Shown: positions 23,764-32,038 of the stretch, in pieces
Layout: every line of letters begins with the position of its first letter
Position numbering within the stretch: position 1 is the first letter of the stretch
Source: a virus
IMG/VR virus record: IMGVR_UViG_3300037042_004684
Coordinates: 1 to 44,813 of that record
Reading direction: 5' to 3' (one strand)
Length of the DNA: 44,813 nucleotides
Position numbers and translations under genes: made by a program
Notes under the pieces: model-generated
Databases searched by the model: none
What the model was told of the DNA's origin: nothing
Seen by the model: the letters and a program-made list of their open reading frames with translations, nothing else

Positions 23764-24119
23764 CCTTCCGAGCCCTTGATTCTGACGGAGATTTCGTGTG
23801 GGGCCAAGGCCGGTCGAGCTACCTTACGAAAGGCGACGCGGTGAACCTCAACATCCGAACCCGGCTTTACTGCTGGCTAAACGACTGTTTCTACCGGATG
23901 GACTTTGGGATCGACTGGAAAAACTTGCTCGGAAGCCGCAACCCGGTTGCCGAAACGGGGATCATTGTTCAGACCCGGCTCATGGTGGCACAGAGCTACG
24001 GTCTGGTTCGTATCAACTCGGTCAATACCTCACTTGACCGGGCTACCCGCAAGCTGACAGTCCAGTTCAACATCGACACGTTCTTCAGCAAAAAACTTTC
24101 TCTTCCGGTGACTTTCTAA
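23760..24119 (+). CDS. Baseplate wedge protein (gp25/gpW-like)
   Basis: A 119-aa protein of the size of gp25-like wedge proteins, with LNIRTRLYCWLNDCFYRMDF, GIDWKNLLG, and VRINSVNTSLDRATRKLTVQ segments. These proteins contact the sheath and start its assembly. Placed directly before the baseplate J-like gene, the canonical order. Confidence 0.82.
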   Translation: MTFRALDSDGDFVWGQGRSSYLTKGDAVNLNIRTRLYCWLNDCFYRMDFGIDWKNLLGSRNPVAETGIIVQTRLMVAQSYGLVRINSVNTSLDRATRKLTVQFNIDTFFSKKLSLPVTF

Positions 24120-24120
24120 A

Positions 24121-25320
24121 ATGCCAACCAACGCCATCGGCCCGTCAGGGCTTACGCTTCAGACTTACACGGAAATCGTCACGGAAATCCTCGACGGGGC
24201 GACCGACTTTCCGGGTATGCGGGCCATCTATGGCGCGGACATCAACGTGGACCCCAACTCGCCCGACGGCCAGATGGTCAACATTGTGGCTCTGGCCAAG
24301 ACCGACGTGCTGGGGTTTCTCCAACAAATTTACAACTCGTTTGACCCGGACAAAGCCGTGGGCGTCTCGCTCAACTCCCGCTGCGCGATCAACGGTATCG
24401 CCCGTCGGGCCGGAACCCGCACGTTGCAAGACGTGGACGTGACGGTGTCCCAAGCCCTGACCTTGCAAGGGCTCGACCTTTACCCGACAGCCCCTTTCAC
24501 TGTCGCAGACGGATCGGGAAACCAATACCAGCTCCAAGTCACGCAGAGCCCGGCAAGCCCCGGCGTAGTCACCGCTCAGTTCCAAGCGGTTTTGCTGGGG
24601 CCGGTGCAGTCTGCCGCCAACACGATCACGGTCCCGGTCACGATTCAGCTCGGTGTGTCCTCGGTCAACAACCCGACAATTTACACCTCGCTTGGCGCGG
24701 CGGAAGAAACCGACTACTCTCTGCGGATTCGTCGTCAGCAATCCGTTGCGTTGCCCAATCAGGGCTACATCGACGGGCTAATTTCCGGGCTGATAAACAC
24801 CGCAGGCGTAACCGAGGTAAAAGTGTTTGAGAACGCCACGAGTTCCCCGGACGCCAACGGCACAAACCCGAACACGATTTGGTGTCTGGTTCTCGGTGGC
24901 ACCAATCTCGACGTGGCTACCACGATCTACCGCAAGCGAAACGCCGGTTGCGGGATGCGCGGGGGCATTGCGGTTCTGGTTCCGCAGCTCGACTCAACAA
25001 ACATGACGATCCGGTTTGACCGACCGATTGACCAAAACTTGTTTATTTCTTTCGACGTGTCGGCGCTTTCCGGGTTGGTGGATGACAACTATATCCGCCA
25101 ACAGATTTTGCTTCTGCTCGCTTACAACATCGGCCAATCGGCGGACGTAACCACGATTGTCGCCCTCGTCCGTCAAATCTCTCCTAACGCCCAAGTGGTC
25201 AATCAGGCGGTTGGTTTGACCTCGTCGCCTGCGAGCGCGTTGGTGGCAACCACAGCGGTAAATTACCGCTTCGTCATCGCTTCTACCCGAATCAGAATCA
25301 ACGGTGTTTACGGACCGTAA
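24121..25320 (+). CDS. Baseplate J-like protein
   Basis: A 399-aa wedge protein of the baseplate J family (T4 gp6-like). Seen: ADINVDPNSPDGQMVNIVAL near residue 40, LNSRCAINGIARRAGTRTLQ near 80, and GAAEETDYSLRIRRQQSVAL near 193, all family hallmarks. It forms the baseplate periphery that changes shape at sheath contraction. Follows the gp25-like gene by 1 bp. Confidence 0.92.
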   Translation: MPTNAIGPSGLTLQTYTEIVTEILDGATDFPGMRAIYGADINVDPNSPDGQMVNIVALAKTDVLGFLQQIYNSFDPDKAVGVSLNSRCAINGIARRAGTRTLQDVDVTVSQALTLQGLDLYPTAPFTVADGSGNQYQLQVTQSPASPGVVTAQFQAVLLGPVQSAANTITVPVTIQLGVSSVNNPTIYTSLGAAEETDYSLRIRRQQSVALPNQGYIDGLISGLINTAGVTEVKVFENATSSPDANGTNPNTIWCLVLGGTNLDVATTIYRKRNAGCGMRGGIAVLVPQLDSTNMTIRFDRPIDQNLFISFDVSALSGLVDDNYIRQQILLLLAYNIGQSADVTTIVALVRQISPNAQVVNQAVGLTSSPASALVATTAVNYRFVIASTRIRINGVYGP

Positions 25321-25323
25321 TCC

Positions 25324-26241
25324 ATGACCCTTCGAGACACGGCTAATTTATACTGCGACCTTCTGCTTTTGCAGTATAGGACCAAGTCCAAAGCGCGGGC
25401 CAACATCGCCATTTATGTGAAGCAATTCTTGGGCGATATGCTCGCTTCGGAATTGGATAAAGCCTTCGACGTAAACACGGCCACGGGGCCGCAACTGGAC
25501 GTGATCGGCAAATACGTCGGTGTCCCGCGCAACATCGGCGTGTCGCTTTCTCCGCAGCCGTTCTTTGGTTTTTACGACATCAATGCGGCGATCAAAAACC
25601 TGAACGGCTTTCAGGACTCCATCTCTCGGGCAGTCAACTCAGGAGCGATTTTCTACCAAACCAACTTCGTCGGCACCTCCCGAGTGGACTTGAGCGACGC
25701 GGCTTATCGTTTGGTTTTGAACTTAAAAATCGCTCTCAACCAAAACTATTCGTCCTTGGCGGACATCCAGCAATACCTCTACGACAATTTGAACGGCGTG
25801 TTCTCTTTGACCGACAACGCCGACATGACGCTGACCTACAACCTGCTCTCGCCCCCGCCGATTGACCCGCAAGTTTTGACCCCCTATCTGCCGCGCCCAA
25901 TGGGGGTCGGGGCTACTCTGGTCGTCCCTACGTCCACGGCGGCTCCGTCAACTTTGACCCAAGTTCAGTCCACCATATTTCCTCCGGTCAATTTTACCAT
26001 CACCACTTCTGCAACCACGGCTACGCCTTCGCCTGCCGGTCCGGCGCTTTATCTCTGGGAGCAAGTGTCCGGCGATCCCATCGAGATTGTCAGTCCGTTT
26101 ACCCCGGCAACCCAATTCCGGTTTACGTTCAACGCTTGGGCGACCAAGACGGCAACTTTCCGTTGCCGGGTCACGACTCTGCCGGGGGCGTTTGTTTCTT
26201 TCACCAACAACGTGGTTGTAACTATCACGGCAATGATCTAA
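25324..26241 (+). CDS. Baseplate protein (DUF2612-like) with C-terminal Ig-like domain
   Basis: Residues 1-200 resemble DUF2612-type baseplate proteins that follow gpJ (FLGDMLASELDKAFDVNTAT, GPQLDVIGKYVGVPRNIGV, and YLYDNLNGVFSLTDNADM). Residues about 205-305 form an extra Ig- or PKD-like module (PALYLWEQVSGDPIEIVSPF, and FRCRVTTLPGAFVSF), probably for surface attachment. This protein likely connects the wedge to the tail fibres downstream. Confidence 0.75.
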   Translation: MTLRDTANLYCDLLLLQYRTKSKARANIAIYVKQFLGDMLASELDKAFDVNTATGPQLDVIGKYVGVPRNIGVSLSPQPFFGFYDINAAIKNLNGFQDSISRAVNSGAIFYQTNFVGTSRVDLSDAAYRLVLNLKIALNQNYSSLADIQQYLYDNLNGVFSLTDNADMTLTYNLLSPPPIDPQVLTPYLPRPMGVGATLVVPTSTAAPSTLTQVQSTIFPPVNFTITTSATTATPSPAGPALYLWEQVSGDPIEIVSPFTPATQFRFTFNAWATKTATFRCRVTTLPGAFVSFTNNVVVTITAMI

Positions 26242-26254
26242 CTCCGTAACCACA

Positions 26255-26980
26255 ATGCCACGACTACCTCGCAAAGACCAAAAGATTTTTGGCGGCTCGC
26301 TTACCGCTTCCGGCAACGTGGCGCAAGTCGGCTCGACCGTCACGGGCACTCCGGTTTACTCGACGGATTTGGACACGATCCAAGCGCTGTCGGCCTACCT
26401 CAACGGCTTCTCTTCGCAGATTGTAAACGGCACCGCTTCGCCGGTTCTGCAAGAGTTTAACGCCTTGCTTCGGATGCTGACCCAGCAAGTCGCCTACGGG
26501 TTTCAACTCGGGGTTCCCGAGTGGAACTCGGCTACCGAATACCACACCGGGTCGGTGGCTCAAGACGGAGCCGGAGTCTTATACGTCAGTTTGACCAACA
26601 ACAACGTGGGAAACATCCTCACGGACACAAATGATTGGGAGCCTTACGCCAACCGGGTTTTGAGAAACCCCCGCACGGCTAAAGCGTGGGTCACTTTCAA
26701 CGGGACCACTGCCGCGCTTTACGACGACTTCAACGCAGGCACCGTCACAAAAATCGGAACCGGAAATTACCTGATTACCTTCGATACTCCGCTCGACTAC
26801 TCGAACTACGCTTTTGCTCTGTCTTGCGCTCAAGACGACACGATTTTGGAGACGGTGCAATGCACCCGGTTTAGCGGCGATACCCGGACTCAAACCCAGC
26901 TTCAAGTTCGCACCCTCAACACTAAAACTTCAGTTGGAACCGACGTTCCTGAAGTCAGCGTTTTGGTCTTCGCAAATTGA
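26255..26980 (+). CDS. Tail fibre protein with ChiC-like module, 241 aa
   Basis: Residues about 80-135 contain VPEWNSATEYHTGSVAQDGA followed by GVLYVSLTNNNVGN and NDWEPYANR. This is the pattern of chitinase-type carbohydrate-binding modules often found in tail fibres and baseplate accessory proteins. The C-terminal half is beta-rich. An adhesin function is inferred. It ends in TTGA, overlapping the TTG start of the next gene. Confidence 0.72.
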   Translation: MPRLPRKDQKIFGGSLTASGNVAQVGSTVTGTPVYSTDLDTIQALSAYLNGFSSQIVNGTASPVLQEFNALLRMLTQQVAYGFQLGVPEWNSATEYHTGSVAQDGAGVLYVSLTNNNVGNILTDTNDWEPYANRVLRNPRTAKAWVTFNGTTAALYDDFNAGTVTKIGTGNYLITFDTPLDYSNYAFALSCAQDDTILETVQCTRFSGDTRTQTQLQVRTLNTKTSVGTDVPEVSVLVFAN

Positions 26981-27639
26981 ACTCTATATCCCTACGTTTA
27001 GCTCTGACCACGCGGTCGGCTCCCCCGGTTGTGCCGGTGGACGTAAACACCGGATTTGCTCCGGGAGTTTGGCGCGGCGAAGACTGGCAGTTCCAGTTGG
27101 CGGTCTTCAACCCGCAAGGCGGAATCCAAGATTTGTCCAACCTGACAATGTTTCAGGTCAGCGTATTTCCCGCGCCGATACCTCCTCGGGATTTGGGGAC
27201 AAACTACTCTTACGCGCCCTACACGCAGCTCCCGTTTCCCTCAAGCTACCCGGCCCCGATCTTAAACAAAACCGTGCTTGCCGCGCAGTTCGACAACCCG
27301 GTTTTGTCGGTTCAGGATTGGGAGCAAGGCCAAGCCCAAGTAACGGCAGATTTTTCGTGGCTCGACACTTCTTCGCTCAACCTCGGAGGCAAAGAATACG
27401 CCGATTTTTGGCTAGTCCTCCAAGGGTTTACCGGGACCAACAAGTTGACCTACGGCGCGACGCCGTTGCGGGTATTTGAATCGGGACTCCAAGGTGTCTA
27501 TCTCCCCAATCAAATCGCGCCCCTGACCGTCCCGCTTTACACCACGCTCCTCGTCCAGCCAAACCAACAACTCCTCTTTTCAACCACCATTTCAATAGAA
27601 GGCTTGGTGGATGTTGAGGGTCAACTTGTCCAATTATGA
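26977..27639 (+). CDS. Hypothetical structural protein, 220 aa
   Basis: TTG start overlapping the previous stop (TTGA 26977-26980). The sequence is beta-rich, aromatic- and proline-rich (FAPGVWRGEDWQFQLAVFNP, YSYAPYTQLPFPSSYPAP), as in receptor-binding or fibre-attachment proteins. The N-terminal ~90 residues have the shape of a phage tail-fibre-associated beta sandwich domain. No family named. ATGA overlap with the next gene. Confidence 0.65.
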   Translation: MNSISLRLALTTRSAPPVVPVDVNTGFAPGVWRGEDWQFQLAVFNPQGGIQDLSNLTMFQVSVFPAPIPPRDLGTNYSYAPYTQLPFPSSYPAPILNKTVLAAQFDNPVLSVQDWEQGQAQVTADFSWLDTSSLNLGGKEYADFWLVLQGFTGTNKLTYGATPLRVFESGLQGVYLPNQIAPLTVPLYTTLLVQPNQQLLFSTTISIEGLVDVEGQLVQL

Positions 27640-28124
27640 GTTCCGCATCCTTCTCACTGCTTCAAGGCGATCCGACCACTTGGGGCCTGCCCCCGGTAGG
27701 TAAAACTTTCATGGGGATAAACGCCTCTGGGCAACTTGTCCTCAAGCAAAACAACGGCACCATCACCCCGGTCATCTCGTCCGGCCCCGGAGGCGATGCC
27801 CTTAGTAATTCTGTGGGCACAACCACGATCAACCCAACGGCGGGTAATTTTTCCGCTCTGGTAAACGTGTCGGGCTCGGCCCGTCGAGTCCCAATCGTGC
27901 TGGCTACTGCCGGACTACTGGACTGGCAACAGCTCGACCTCCGAGTAGATTTTCCTGCTTTGGACAATCTCTTTATCGACATCTACAACACCGCCGTTTC
28001 CGGTCCGCCGCTGTCCACTTTTCAAGCGGCTACGGGTTCCGGCATCACCTCCGCCCTCTGGCAGTTCCGCGCCCAAAGCGGCGCATGGGTCATTCTCTCC
28101 AACCAAGTCCCTGCATCCTCATGA
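27636..28124 (+). CDS. Hypothetical tail protein, 162 aa
   Basis: Gly/Ser-rich with GKTFMGINASGQLVLKQNNG near the start, a pattern common at the beginning of tail fibre and tail tip proteins. The C-terminal half reads LDNLFIDIYNTAVSGPPLST and the tail WQFRAQSGAWVILSNQVPAS. No catalytic motif. Embedded between overlapping starts and stops (ATGA at both ends), so part of the tail-fibre operon. Confidence 0.62.
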   Translation: MSSASFSLLQGDPTTWGLPPVGKTFMGINASGQLVLKQNNGTITPVISSGPGGDALSNSVGTTTINPTAGNFSALVNVSGSARRVPIVLATAGLLDWQQLDLRVDFPALDNLFIDIYNTAVSGPPLSTFQAATGSGITSALWQFRAQSGAWVILSNQVPASS

Positions 28125-30793
28125 AAAAACTAATCCTATTTCTTGCTCTGGCGTCCTCGGTTTTTGCCGTCAACGTCAACGTCCAAAAAGACTCCGTCAC
28201 CCAAGACCTGACCGGAAATCTTTCCGTCCCCAGCTCCCTTGCGCTCACCGTCAAAAGCGGCGGGTCTTTGGTAGTCGCCTCTGGCGGCACGGCTACGTTT
28301 CCGGCCAACTCAATCGCGTGGTCAGCCCTCACTGGCAAGCCAACCACGATTGCCGGTTACGGCATCACCGACCCGCTTGTTTACACGAGCGGGAGCTACG
28401 CCGATCCGTCTTGGATCACTTCGTTGCTTGCCACCAAACTGACCGGCACGATTGCAGCAGGGCGGCTTCCGGCTTTCACGGGCGACGCTACCAGCACCGT
28501 CGGCACTTCGGCGCTGACGCTTGCCACCGTTGCGGCTGGCGGAACAGTAGGCTCGGGCACGCAAGTTCCGGTAGTCACTTTTAACACCAAAGGTCTCGTC
28601 ACCGGAGTCACCACCACCGCACCGACTCCCGCTTGGAGCAACGTCACTGGCACGCCCTCAAGCGCTTCTGGCTACGGTATCGCCAATGGCGCGGCGATTG
28701 ACGCGCTGGGGGCGGTTGCCGCCAACGGCGCACTCACCCGCACCGCAGCAAACACCTACGTTGCCCGCACTCTCACCGGCACAGCAGCGGAGCTGACCGT
28801 GACCAACGGGGATGGCGTTGCAGGCAACCCAACAGTCTCGCTTCCCTCTGCGCTCACCTTCACCGGCAAAACGGTGACGGGTGGCACCTTCACCTCGCCT
28901 ACGCTGACCACGCCTACAATTGGCGACGGCACCGCCGCCGCCCCCTCGCTCACATTCACGAGCGACACTAACACCGGTCTGTATCGTCCAGCAGCAGACA
29001 CAGTAGGTATCGCCGGTGGCGGCAACGACGTTGTGCGGCTGACCGGCGTAGCGAGCGCGTTAGATTACTTAGAAATTAAGAACGGAACCGGAATTGGCGC
29101 TCCACTTCACCTTCTCGCCTCTGGCACAAGCGCAAACATCGGCGTGCATTTGCAGCCGAAAGGGACCGGGCTTTTCACAATCAGTGACGGCACCGATTTC
29201 AACAAAGGAATCCGCTTCCGCAGTTCATCCAGCGCAGCCAGCGCGGTGACTTTGATTGATGCCGTCTCGACGGCGGGACGGGTCATCACCTTGCCAGACA
29301 TCACCGGCACGCTTGCGACCTTGGCGGGCACGGAGGCTCTGAGCAACAAGACCATCACGGCGTCCGCCTTCAACGGCACGGTGGGAGCTACCACGCCGAG
29401 CACGGGCGCGTTTACGACGCTTTACCAAGGTGCGTCCGGCGCTCAGGGCTTGAATGTCGGCTTCAGCGGAGCAGCGGGCCAAGGCTTCACCCTCCGCGAC
29501 ACAACGAACAGCCGCACCTATTTCATCACGACGGAGACGGCGACCGGCCTGCAAATTAACAGCGGGGCAAATCCGATTACGCTTGTCGGCAACACCAACG
29601 TCACCGGCGCGTTGAGCGCGACGGGCTCCATCACCACCACGGCAGGCAGCTTTTTTGGTGTCGCCGGGACTTACAATCTTTCGGCTGGTGCGGAGGGATT
29701 GGTTTTTGGAAGCGCAACGGCGGCAATCCTTCGGGCACCGGCTGGCACATCAAGCCTCCGCGTCGGTAACACCGATATTGTGAGTGCGTCCTCAAGCGGA
29801 GCAGCCGTCACCGGAGCGTTGAGCGCGACGGGAATACTTAGCGGACCCGGCTTTCGGGCTTCCAAAACAACGGCGTCAAGTGGTCTAGTAAAAATCCAAG
29901 ACGAGGGTGCGAATACATACAACGTCATCGCATCTCGAAACAATGCGGACTCGGCTGCGCTACCGCTTGATTTTCAAGCGACAAATTTTGCTTTTAATGG
30001 AGCGGTCGATGTTAGAGGCAATTTGACCGCTGGCGTATCGGGCACCGGCACGAACATTTTAATTAAAGAATACTCCGCTGGCGCGCAGCGTAACTGGGCC
30101 ATCCGTGATGACTTTGGTATTGATCGTCTTCGATTCTCACGCGGCTCTTCCGATCAAGTTTTTTGGGATGTGCTCAAGGTTGCGGCAAGCGATCAGACGG
30201 GAAATCAAATTTGGTACACCCACGGCGCAGAGCGGATGCAGTTGTCTTCCACCGGCCTAGCTGTCACCGGCCAAATTGGCAACTCGTTCACCGGGGCAAA
30301 CGGCCAATATGCGCTCTCATCGGACAACACGAGCAGCGCAAATTTTCATGTGTTTTACAACAGCGCCTCGGTCGCAATCGGTTCGATCAACCGCGTCACG
30401 ACCACCAACGCCGTCAGCTACAACACGACCTCCGACCGGCGCATCAAAGAAAATTTCGGCCTGCTCACCGATTCTGGCCGACTTATCGACTTGCTCACGC
30501 CGCGCACGTTCGACCGCAAAGACGGCACCGATGATGACCGCAAGGGCTGGCTCGGCTTCGTGGCGCAAGAAGTCCACGCCGCCGACCCCGTGTTTGCCCG
30601 CATCGGCTTTGTGACCGTAGGCGACGACGACCCAACGGAAGTCACGAAAACCTGGGGCGTCAGTTCTTCGCCCATCGATGCGCTCCTTGTCGCAGAACTC
30701 AAATCCCTCCGCGCCCGCGTCGCGCAGTTGGAGGCTCAAAACGAGTCTCTTGACGCCCGCATGGCCGCAGTTGAAAAACTCTTGAAAAAATGA
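28121..30793 (+). CDS. Tail fibre with S74 chaperone domain and signal peptide, 890 aa
   Basis: From ATG 28121 the N-terminus MKKLILFLALASSVFA is a predicted Sec signal peptide, unusual for a virion protein. A long Thr/Gly-rich repeat region follows (TGTIAAGRLPAFTGDATSTV, GGTFTSPTLTTPTIGDG), typical of trimeric fibres. The C-terminal ~120 residues are an intramolecular chaperone auto-processing (peptidase S74) domain: SDRRIKENF with Ser771 and Lys776 five residues apart, as in the catalytic dyad of endosialidases. A trailing coiled coil (LRARVAQLEAQNESLDAR) follows. Autocleavage before Ser771 would release the mature fibre. Start chosen by ATGA overlap. Confidence 0.9.
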   Translation: MKKLILFLALASSVFAVNVNVQKDSVTQDLTGNLSVPSSLALTVKSGGSLVVASGGTATFPANSIAWSALTGKPTTIAGYGITDPLVYTSGSYADPSWITSLLATKLTGTIAAGRLPAFTGDATSTVGTSALTLATVAAGGTVGSGTQVPVVTFNTKGLVTGVTTTAPTPAWSNVTGTPSSASGYGIANGAAIDALGAVAANGALTRTAANTYVARTLTGTAAELTVTNGDGVAGNPTVSLPSALTFTGKTVTGGTFTSPTLTTPTIGDGTAAAPSLTFTSDTNTGLYRPAADTVGIAGGGNDVVRLTGVASALDYLEIKNGTGIGAPLHLLASGTSANIGVHLQPKGTGLFTISDGTDFNKGIRFRSSSSAASAVTLIDAVSTAGRVITLPDITGTLATLAGTEALSNKTITASAFNGTVGATTPSTGAFTTLYQGASGAQGLNVGFSGAAGQGFTLRDTTNSRTYFITTETATGLQINSGANPITLVGNTNVTGALSATGSITTTAGSFFGVAGTYNLSAGAEGLVFGSATAAILRAPAGTSSLRVGNTDIVSASSSGAAVTGALSATGILSGPGFRASKTTASSGLVKIQDEGANTYNVIASRNNADSAALPLDFQATNFAFNGAVDVRGNLTAGVSGTGTNILIKEYSAGAQRNWAIRDDFGIDRLRFSRGSSDQVFWDVLKVAASDQTGNQIWYTHGAERMQLSSTGLAVTGQIGNSFTGANGQYALSSDNTSSANFHVFYNSASVAIGSINRVTTTNAVSYNTTSDRRIKENFGLLTDSGRLIDLLTPRTFDRKDGTDDDRKGWLGFVAQEVHAADPVFARIGFVTVGDDDPTEVTKTWGVSSSPIDALLVAELKSLRARVAQLEAQNESLDARMAAVEKLLKK

Positions 30794-30898
30794 TCCGAGC
30801 AATCCTCGCCTTTATCCTCCCGGACATTGGAAACCCGCGAGAGGATGAAGGCCAAAACTTTGTGCTATAAAAATCTCGCCACCCAGCACTTAGCCAGT

Positions 30899-30912
30899 AA
30901 ATCCCTAGGCAG
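30899..30912. repeat. Solitary partial copy of the 29-bp hairpin unit
   Basis: AAATCCCTAGGCAG matches 3042-3055 of the left 29-bp array over all 14 bases. It lies upstream of the holin-like gene at 30937 in the 143-bp gap after the tail fibre, which holds no gene and only a weak TATAAA-like sequence at about 30876. Confidence 0.5.
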
Positions 30913-30936
30913 TTAAACAACCACCTCGTCTTACTT

Positions 30937-31116
30937 ATGAAATCTTGGAAAACAACTCTCGGGGGTATCATCCTCGCTCTTGCTCCGGTAATGAAAAACG
31001 TGCTCACGCCTGATTACCATTGGGTCAGTGAAGCCCTCCTCGCTCTTGGCGGGTTGATCGTCGGCGTTGCCGCCCGCGACAACGGCGTCTCGTCCGAGCA
31101 AGCTGGCCTGAAATAG
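30937..31116 (+). CDS. Holin-like small membrane protein, 59 aa
   Basis: A 59-aa protein too short for many gene finders. Two hydrophobic stretches ([15 protein letters not shown], residues about 9-23, and [15 protein letters not shown], about 32-46) separated by a polar loop HWVS, and a short charged C-terminus. This hairpin-TM topology fits a class II holin or an antiholin. It sits at the start of the lysis cluster after the tail fibre. Function inferred from topology and context. Confidence 0.6.
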   Translation: MKSWKTTLGGIILALAPVMKNVLTPDYHWVSEALLALGGLIVGVAARDNGVSSEQAGLK

Positions 31117-31124
31117 CCCCAGCG

Positions 31125-31364
31125 ATGGGTTACGCCGCAGCTTTCCTCTTGGCCTTAATCAAGGGATTGCCTGCGGCGGAGTCCTTGCTGACACAGTTGC
31201 TCTCCCTCTATGTTGCTTGGAAGACCGAACAAAACATTGCCGACGAGCACGCTAAAAATGCTCGCAACGCTTTGCTTGTTGCCCGTGCTTCTGTCGGGGT
31301 GCGCGACCTCTGCGAGACTTGCCCTGCCCGTAACGCCGGAGGACAACACCTTGAGGCTAAGTAA
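31125..31364 (+). CDS. Small membrane protein, inner spanin-like, 79 aa
   Basis: The N-terminal ~35 residues are hydrophobic (GYAAAFLLALIKGLP, SLLTQLLSLYVAW), followed by a charged helical region (KTEQNIADEHAKNARNALLV). A single membrane anchor plus a soluble helix is how inner spanins look. The lipoprotein gene at 31258 begins inside it in another frame, the classical Rz/Rz1 arrangement. The start lies within the palindrome CCCAGCGATGGG. Could also be a holin. Confidence 0.55.
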   Translation: MGYAAAFLLALIKGLPAAESLLTQLLSLYVAWKTEQNIADEHAKNARNALLVARASVGVRDLCETCPARNAGGQHLEAK

Positions 31365-31467
31365 ACACCCTCAATTTCAAGCCGCTGCGCGAGTCGCACC
31401 GGCTTTTGTTTTGGAGACCTTTGAGACCATCACCCGGCTTGAACGCCAAGCAAGTTTCAATCCATGA
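31258..31467 (+). CDS. Outer spanin-like lipoprotein, 69 aa (overlapping frame)
   Basis: From ATG 31258 the N-terminus LATLCLLPVLLSGCATS is a lipoprotein signal with lipobox LSGC, giving a mature protein acylated at Cys15. The body is short and fairly charged, as in Rz1-like outer spanins that fuse inner and outer membranes at lysis. Its first 107 bp overlap the end of the 79-aa membrane protein gene in a different frame, like Rz1 within Rz. An upstream start (31210) would hide the signal. It ends in an ATGA overlap with the next gene. Confidence 0.65.
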   Translation: MLATLCLLPVLLSGCATSARLALPVTPEDNTLRLSKHPQFQAAARVAPAFVLETFETITRLERQASFNP

Positions 31468-31706
31468 CACCGGAAGAAAGTCTCGCCATCCGTGACAGCT
31501 TAAAACGAATCGAACGGTCGCTTTTGGGCGATCCTGACATGGGACACCGGGGTTTGGTTGACCGGCTCTCGGCCAATGAAGCGGAGATAAAAGAGACCAA
31601 GGCAATCGTGGACGGCTTGGACCGGAAACTCCTCAAATGGGGCGGAGTCGTCACCGGGATAAGTTTGGCCGTTTCTTACTTCAAAAACGGTTGGTTCGGC
31701 AAATGA
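31464..31706 (+). CDS. Coiled-coil membrane-anchored protein (holin-like), 80 aa
   Basis: Residues 1-55 are a charged coiled coil (EESLAIRDSLKRIERSLLG, NEAEIKETKAIVDGLDRK), followed by one hydrophobic segment (WGGVVTGISLAVSYFK) and a short tail. This layout resembles XhlA-type proteins and some small holin partners. It is the last late gene and overlaps the opposite-strand lysozyme gene by 31 bp tail to tail. Confidence 0.6.
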   Translation: MTPEESLAIRDSLKRIERSLLGDPDMGHRGLVDRLSANEAEIKETKAIVDGLDRKLLKWGGVVTGISLAVSYFKNGWFGK

Positions 31707-32038
31707 GCCCGGACCTTGGCCCAATATCGGTCCGTTGACCTTTTGCGGTGTCCCTCTGGACCACCGTTCCAAATCCGGGCGTAGTCTTCGGCCCTAGGTT
31801 TTCTCCCCAAGCGATCTTCTGAAGCGTAGTGCGCGAGGTAGGCCCCGGCGATTTCCTTGGCCTTGGCGGGGTCAAAAGCGTCTAAGTGGGTCCAGCGGCT
31901 TCCCGTAAGCCGATTCACGTCCTGAACGACGCAGGCGTGTATCTGAAGCACGCCGTAAGCCTTCCCGCCATCACCGATGGCCAAGGACCGTCCGCCGCTC
32001 TCGACCATAGCCAGCGCGGCGAGAAGTCCGATCATCAT
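31676..32038 (-). CDS. Lysozyme-like endolysin (SLT fold), 120 aa
   Basis: Start ATG 32038 overlaps the helicase stop, giving a 120-aa protein. Catalytic Glu13 sits in ALAMVESGGRS, followed by GKAYGVLQIHA (residues 26-36) and RIWNGGPEGHRKRSTDRYW near residue 90, the signature layout of soluble lytic transglycosylase or lysozyme-like endolysins that cut peptidoglycan. There is no signal peptide, so export needs the holins. It lies on the minus strand at the end of the early operon, apart from the plus-strand holin/spanin genes. Confidence 0.8.
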   Translation of the reverse strand: MMIGLLAALAMVESGGRSLAIGDGGKAYGVLQIHACVVQDVNRLTGSRWTHLDAFDPAKAKEIAGAYLAHYASEDRLGRKPRAEDYARIWNGGPEGHRKRSTDRYWAKVRAHLPNQPFLK

